From Qipengyuania vulgaris (GTDB lineage: Bacteria > Pseudomonadota > Alphaproteobacteria > Sphingomonadales > Sphingomonadaceae), in the NCBI RefSeq assembly GCF_009827325.1, contig NZ_WTYC01000001.1, positions 62,001 through 126,000 on the forward strand: a DNA stretch of 64,000 nt, written 5' to 3'. Both the position numbers and the translations under genes were made by a program. The notes beneath the pieces were generated by a model that ran no database searches, had not been told where the DNA came from, and was given only the letters and a program-made list of their open reading frames with translations. Shown here piece after piece: positions 60,795 to 64,000 of the stretch (position 1 is its first letter; every line of letters begins with the position of its first letter).

Positions 60795-60860
60795 GGCCCC
60801 GCACCCCGGTGAAGCGGTGGCCGCGTCCAAGCTCATGAGCTTGGGCGGTGCGATGCCGGG
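60795..60860 (+). promoter_or_regulatory. structured leader before rpsD
   Basis: CGCACC (from 60800) pairs with GGTGCG (about 60846-60851), enclosing a perfect 18-bp palindrome CCAAGCTCATGAGCTTGG (60827-60844), with a GC-rich bulge between. It lies 80-130 bases before the S4 start, without a T-run. S4 often represses its own mRNA; this could be the operator RNA or simply the end of the trpF message. Confidence 0.4.
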
Positions 60861-60927
60861 TTAGATGGCCGCCCTTGATTCCGTAGTGGAGTTGGGGGGA
60901 CGGCTCTGCAAATTGAAGGAAAGACCT

Positions 60928-61542
60928 ATGTCGAAGCGCAAGAGCGCCAAGTACAAACTCGACCGCAGGATGGGTGAAAACATCTGGGGTCGCCCGAACT
61001 CCCCGTTCAACAAGCGTCCCTATGGTCCCGGCCAGCACGGCCAGCGCCGCAAGGGCAAGGTGAGCGACTTCGGCCTGCAGCTTCGCGCCAAGCAGAAGCT
61101 CAAGGGCTACTATGGCGATGTGACCGAGAAGCAGTTCAAGCGCACCTACAAGGAAGCGTCGGCCATGAAGGGCGACACCGGTCAGAACCTGATCGGGCTG
61201 CTTGAGCAGCGCCTCGACATGGTCGTGTATCGTGCCAAGTTCGCACCGACCATCTTCGCCGCCCGCCAGATCGTGAGCCACGGCCACATCTTCCTCAACG
61301 GCGTGAAGACCAACATCGCATCGGCCCGCGTCAAGGTCGGCGACGTCGTCAGCCTCGGCAGCAAGGCCAAGGACATGGCTCTTGTCATCGAAGCGCAGAG
61401 CCTGCCCGAGCGTGAAATTCCCGATTATGTCGCGCCCGACGGCACCGACAAGATCACCTTCACCCGCGTGCCGAAGCTCGACGAAGTGCCTTACCCGGTC
61501 ACCATGGAGCCGAACCTCGTTGTCGAGTTCTATTCGCGCTGA
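60928..61542 (+). CDS. rpsD: 30S ribosomal protein uS4
   Basis: 204 residues from the ATG at 60928 ([20 protein letters not shown]). The S4 RNA-binding domain is visible in [20 protein letters not shown] and [20 protein letters not shown], with YDVAPDGTD-like and [17 protein letters not shown] at the end. S4 is a primary 16S rRNA binder and translation-fidelity factor. It lies alone after a 173-base leader; a strong terminator follows. Confidence 0.98.
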   Translation: MSKRKSAKYKLDRRMGENIWGRPNSPFNKRPYGPGQHGQRRKGKVSDFGLQLRAKQKLKGYYGDVTEKQFKRTYKEASAMKGDTGQNLIGLLEQRLDMVVYRAKFAPTIFAARQIVSHGHIFLNGVKTNIASARVKVGDVVSLGSKAKDMALVIEAQSLPEREIPDYVAPDGTDKITFTRVPKLDEVPYPVTMEPNLVVEFYSR

Positions 61543-61564
61543 GATTTGCAGCAGAGCAAGCGGC

Positions 61565-61593
61565 AAAGGGCGGTCCTGCGGGGCCGCCCTTTT
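61565..61593 (+). terminator. rpsD terminator
   Basis: AAAGGGCGGTCC-TGCG-GGGCCGCCCTTTT. The first 24 bases are identical to the rplS terminator on the other strand (34479-34508), 27 kb away. Confidence 0.92.
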
Positions 61594-61676
61594 CGTTTCC
61601 GCGCTTGCCAACGGTTCGTCGCATTTTCAGTCACTTGCCGGAAACCTGCCGCGACGAAAGACGTTCAGATGAGACT

Positions 61677-61847
61677 ATGACACAATATCGTTTCGTGACC
61701 CGCAATCGAGCGGGGAAATGGTACACCTCACTCGCCGAAGCACAGCATCAGGCCAACCGTATCGGAGCCGGTTTCACCGACGCTCTCGGACGGTTCATTG
61801 CCTATCGCGGAACCGTTCTGGAAATGCGGGAGATGCCTGCGACCTGA
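61677..61847 (+). CDS. small conserved-looking hypothetical protein
   Basis: 56 residues, MTQYRFVTRNRAGKWYTSLA then EAQHQANRIGAGFTDALGRF and ending MREMPAT. No signal peptide or membrane segment; mildly basic. It looks like a small soluble domain and has good codon use, but I cannot name a family. A one-mismatch EcfG-like pair (GAAAC, CGTT, 16 bases apart; 61641-61665) precedes it closely, so stress control is possible but weak. It converges on the M50 gene with 5 bases between stops. Confidence 0.6.
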   Translation: MTQYRFVTRNRAGKWYTSLAEAQHQANRIGAGFTDALGRFIAYRGTVLEMREMPAT

Positions 61848-61852
61848 GCGCC

Positions 61853-62578
61853 TCAACGCTGATGGGCTATCTTCAGCGCATAGAACACCATGGCCATGAT
61901 AACGGCCGTGATGAGCGCGCCCCACACCCAATAGGGCAGGAAGAGAGCTTGGGCGATATGCTCCGTATCGGACATCTGGAGACGCCCCTCCATGTATCCG
62001 CCCCTGCTGAAGAGATAGCCGAAATCGCGGTAGATCGAGATGCAGCCCTGAACGCCCAGGAACTGCACGGCGAAACGGCGATGAGCTTCTTTCCCATAGA
62101 AGGCCAGCAGGAGGCTGGCTCCGCCAAGCAGCGGAAGGACCATCCAGCCGGTCGTCGAGCGAACCCATATGACGGTAGAACCAAGTAGCGCCGCGCCCAG
62201 CAGAACCAGCGCAGCCTTAGTCGCCCGTTTCGTGCGCGAGGCAAGGATGAGGAGACACCCGGCCACGGTAGGCCCAAGGAGACCCGCCGCGGCAATCATG
62301 GCCTGAGATATACGCGAGGGATCGCCTTCAGCCAAATGGAGCGCGTAGCCCGATCCATTTGGAAAAATGACAAGCCGCTCGAATTCGTGGCCGAAAGCCA
62401 TCGCGGCGAGACCGTGGCCCATTTCATGAAACCACGTCGCCAAGATACTGAACGGATAGAGCAGATACCCGCCGTAAGGCGAGTGCCAGAGCAGGATCGA
62501 GACGAACCCCAGCACGATAAGCAGGGTAATCTCCTGCCTTCCCGCTTGACTGGAATAGGACGGCGGACGTGCGGTCAT
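61853..62578 (-). CDS. M50 family membrane metalloprotease
   Basis: 241 residues from the ATG at 62578, which overlaps the SDR stop (ATGA). HEMGH in LATWFHEMGHGLAAMAFG (about 50-67) is the zinc motif set in a membrane helix; at least five hydrophobic helices follow the pattern of site-2-protease-like proteins (SpoIVFB/RseP superfamily). The second conserved motif (NxxPxxxxDG in classic members) is not obvious, so it may be a distant or specialised member. Substrate unknown. It sits in a row with SDR and tgt. Confidence 0.8.
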   Translation of the reverse strand: MTARPPSYSSQAGRQEITLLIVLGFVSILLWHSPYGGYLLYPFSILATWFHEMGHGLAAMAFGHEFERLVIFPNGSGYALHLAEGDPSRISQAMIAAAGLLGPTVAGCLLILASRTKRATKAALVLLGAALLGSTVIWVRSTTGWMVLPLLGGASLLLAFYGKEAHRRFAVQFLGVQGCISIYRDFGYLFSRGGYMEGRLQMSDTEHIAQALFLPYWVWGALITAVIMAMVFYALKIAHQR

Positions 62579-63255
62579 GGTGCGATCTCCTGTCCAGCCC
62601 AATCGAAACAACGTCCACTCTGCTCGGGCCTCAAGGATGATAAGACACCAAGCAACTTTTCGGCGGAATATGCCGGCGTGAAGAGCTTGCCGTCCGGCAC
62701 ATTGCGACGAAATGGCTGACTGAGATTGGTCTCGACGGTACCTGGATGAAGAGCGACGCAGAACGCATCAGGTTTCTTGCGCGCCAGTTCTACCGAAAGC
62801 GTCCGGATGATCATGTTCAGCGCCGCCTTGCTGGCGCGATAGGAATACCAGCCACCCAGCCGGTTGTCCGATATGCTGCCGACCCGTGCCGAAAGGACTG
62901 CAAATCCTCCACGTTCGCCCTCAGGAAGAAGCGGAAGGAAGTGCTTGGCGACAAGAGCAGGGCCGGTCGCGTTTATCGCAAAATTATGCGCGAGTTCGTC
63001 GGCGGAAAGATGCCGCCAGTCCTTCTCCGGTCCTTCGCCCCCGTTATGAAGATAGCCGGTCGCGACAACGATAAGATCGAGTGGACCATCCTCGCCCAGA
63101 ACCGATGCTGCCGTTTGAATGCTCTCCTCGTCTGTCAGGTCGAGAACCCCGCGCGACAAACGATGGACCTGCGTGCCTTGGTCTTGGAGCTGGCCTGCCA
63201 GCGCAGAACCTATGCCGCCGGAAGCCCCGACAACCACAGCACGCTTCCAGACCAT
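62575..63255 (-). CDS. short-chain dehydrogenase/reductase
   Basis: 226 residues from the ATG at 63255, which overlaps the tgt stop by one base (TGATG). VVVGASGGIGSALAGQL (about 6-22), the AVLSARVGSISDNRLGGWYS region with Ser, YRASKAALNM with Tyr/Lys, and LHPGTVETNLSQPF are typical of CsgA/YciK-type SDRs. The substrate cannot be read from sequence. The overlap with tgt on one side and the M50 protease on the other makes a three-gene unit. Confidence 0.88.
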   Translation of the reverse strand: MVWKRAVVVGASGGIGSALAGQLQDQGTQVHRLSRGVLDLTDEESIQTAASVLGEDGPLDLIVVATGYLHNGGEGPEKDWRHLSADELAHNFAINATGPALVAKHFLPLLPEGERGGFAVLSARVGSISDNRLGGWYSYRASKAALNMIIRTLSVELARKKPDAFCVALHPGTVETNLSQPFRRNVPDGKLFTPAYSAEKLLGVLSSLRPEQSGRCFDWAGQEIAP

Positions 63256-64000
63256 CAGGTGTCCGCGCCCAGATAGTCGCAGCGAAAGTCGTCCGCAAAA
63301 GTGGCAAACCTGCCATCGCCGATTGCGTCCCTCACGGCCTGCATCAGCTGCTGGTAGAAGGCGATATTGTGCTCGGTCATCAGCATTGCGCCGAGGATTT
63401 CCTGGGATTTGACGAGATGGTGAAGATAGGCCCGGCTGTAGATGCCGCAGGTATCGCATGAACAGCGAGAATCGAGCGGCTCCTGGTCTTCCGCAAACCT
63501 CGCATTGCGCAGGTTCAGCGGGCCGTTCCAAGTAAACGCTTGGCCGTTGCGGCCGGATCGGCTGGGCAGCACGCAATCGAACATGTCGACCCCGCGCTCC
63601 ACCGCGCCGACGAGATCGTCGGGCTTGCCGACGCCCATCAGGTAGCGAGGTCGATCTTCCGGCAACTGGCCGGGCGCAAAATCTAGCGTGGCGAACATCG
63701 CTTCCTGTCCCTCGCCCACTGCGAGACCCCCGATAGCATACCCATCGAAGCCGACTTCCGTCAGCTTTTCGGCGCTGATCTTGCGAAGATCCTCGTCGAG
63801 TGCGCCTTGCTGGATACCGAACAGCGCCGCGCGCTCCGCATGGTCGCCGCCTGCATCGAATCCGTCGCGGCTACGCTTCGCCCAGCGCATCGACATTTCC
63901 ATGCTCGTGGCGATTTCATCCCGAGGACGATCGGCACGCGGACACTCGTCGAAGGCCATCACGATATCGCTGCCGAGGAGCCGCTGGATTTCCATGCTGC
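63255..64000 (-). CDS. tgt: queuine/preQ1 tRNA-ribosyltransferase, C-terminal part (cut by window edge)
   Basis: The last 248 codons are present; the start is beyond base 64000. [45 protein letters not shown] (catalytic Asp of the nucleophile motif), and [19 protein letters not shown] (Cys3-His zinc site) are diagnostic. TGT swaps guanine 34 for preQ1 in the tRNAs for Asn, Asp, His and Tyr, the last committed step before queuosine. The stop overlaps the SDR start. Confidence 0.96.
   Translation of the reverse strand, partial: SMEIQRLLGSDIVMAFDECPRADRPRDEIATSMEMSMRWAKRSRDGFDAGGDHAERAALFGIQQGALDEDLRKISAEKLTEVGFDGYAIGGLAVGEGQEAMFATLDFAPGQLPEDRPRYLMGVGKPDDLVGAVERGVDMFDCVLPSRSGRNGQAFTWNGPLNLRNARFAEDQEPLDSRCSCDTCGIYSRAYLHHLVKSQEILGAMLMTEHNIAFYQQLMQAVRDAIGDGRFATFADDFRCDYLGADT

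Overview
The window reads as a chromosome segment of an alphaproteobacterium of the order Sphingomonadales, most like the Erythrobacteraceae (Erythrobacter/Qipengyuania type). No species is claimed. The reasons are: a split F0 gene set atpI-atpB-atpE-b'-b; a TIGR02300 FYDLN-acid protein; a DUF6481 protein; Ala/Glu-extended bS16 and acidic-extended bL9; an EcfG-type general-stress promoter; a TonB-dependent receptor with a TGCRAAT-type Fur box; and a high-GC, densely packed gene layout with many 1-4 nt stop/start overlaps. Nearly all of it is core chromosome. I see no insertion sequence, prophage, integrase or CRISPR array.

Layout. 0-2.5 kb is the most accessory-looking part: the start of a siderophore-type TonB receptor (leaving the window on the left), a helix-turn-helix protein, a block of strong hairpins and a solitary HNH endonuclease. 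2.5-5.5 kb holds two small uncharacterised proteins and lepA. 5.6-10.1 kb holds two tandem PAS-GGDEF-EAL-PilZ proteins; the second copy (5570-7777) has lost several EAL catalytic residues. 10.3-14.2 kb is a ferredoxin-NADP reductase followed by a class II-type PHA synthase and a medium-chain PHA depolymerase. 14.3-20.1 kb is dnaN, an unknown secreted protein, fabG, fabD and an LD-carboxypeptidase on the minus strand, opposite a divergent Mur ligase-like gene.

20.1-25.9 kb contains a DUF808 membrane protein, the rpsF-rpsR-rplI operon, AMP nucleosidase, an EcfG-driven entericidin-like lipoprotein, and rimK-rimB (the S6-modifying ligase and its partner protease) only 3 kb from rpsF. 25.9-34.1 kb is a minus-strand run: an S9 peptidase, then asd, a lipoprotein, an HCCA-isomerase-like protein, an alpha/beta hydrolase, an M2 peptidase, a beta-propeller lipoprotein, and on into rimB-rimK. 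34.15-34.53 kb has no gene but carries two duplicated short elements and two plus-strand terminator hairpins, which is the best candidate here for an undescribed small RNA.

34.5-39.9 kb is the conserved ffh-rpsP-rimM-trmD-rplS block, split between rimM and trmD by a lipoprotein and an oppositely oriented flavin oxidoreductase. 40-47.3 kb: tRNA-Ala(GGC), TIGR02300, aroA, a small membrane protein, cmk, rpsA with a long structured leader, and a glyoxalase II/DOPA-dioxygenase-like/quinone oxidoreductase set. 47.3-49.9 kb is the ATP synthase F0 operon, with a perfect 11-bp hairpin between atpE and the b' gene. 50-54.7 kb is ydbH-ynbE-ydbL (AsmA-like trans-envelope lipid transport) and radC. 54.7-61.6 kb has a large DUF3857/transglutaminase/TPR protein, purB, lapA-like, pyrF, trpF and rpsD. 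61.7-64 kb has a 56-residue unknown, an M50 membrane protease, an SDR and the 3' part of tgt, leaving the window on the right.

How the parts connect. Translation runs through the window (lepA, S1, S4, S6, S16, S18, L9, L19, trmD, rimM, rimK/B, tgt, ffh). Cell-envelope maintenance is the second theme (ldcA/Mur ligase recycling, fabD/fabG, ydbH module, lapA-like, lipoproteins). The most interesting inference is a possible cyclic-di-GMP/RimK/S6 connection: two c-di-GMP proteins, rpsF and rimBK lie within 20 kb, although nothing in the sequence proves they interact.
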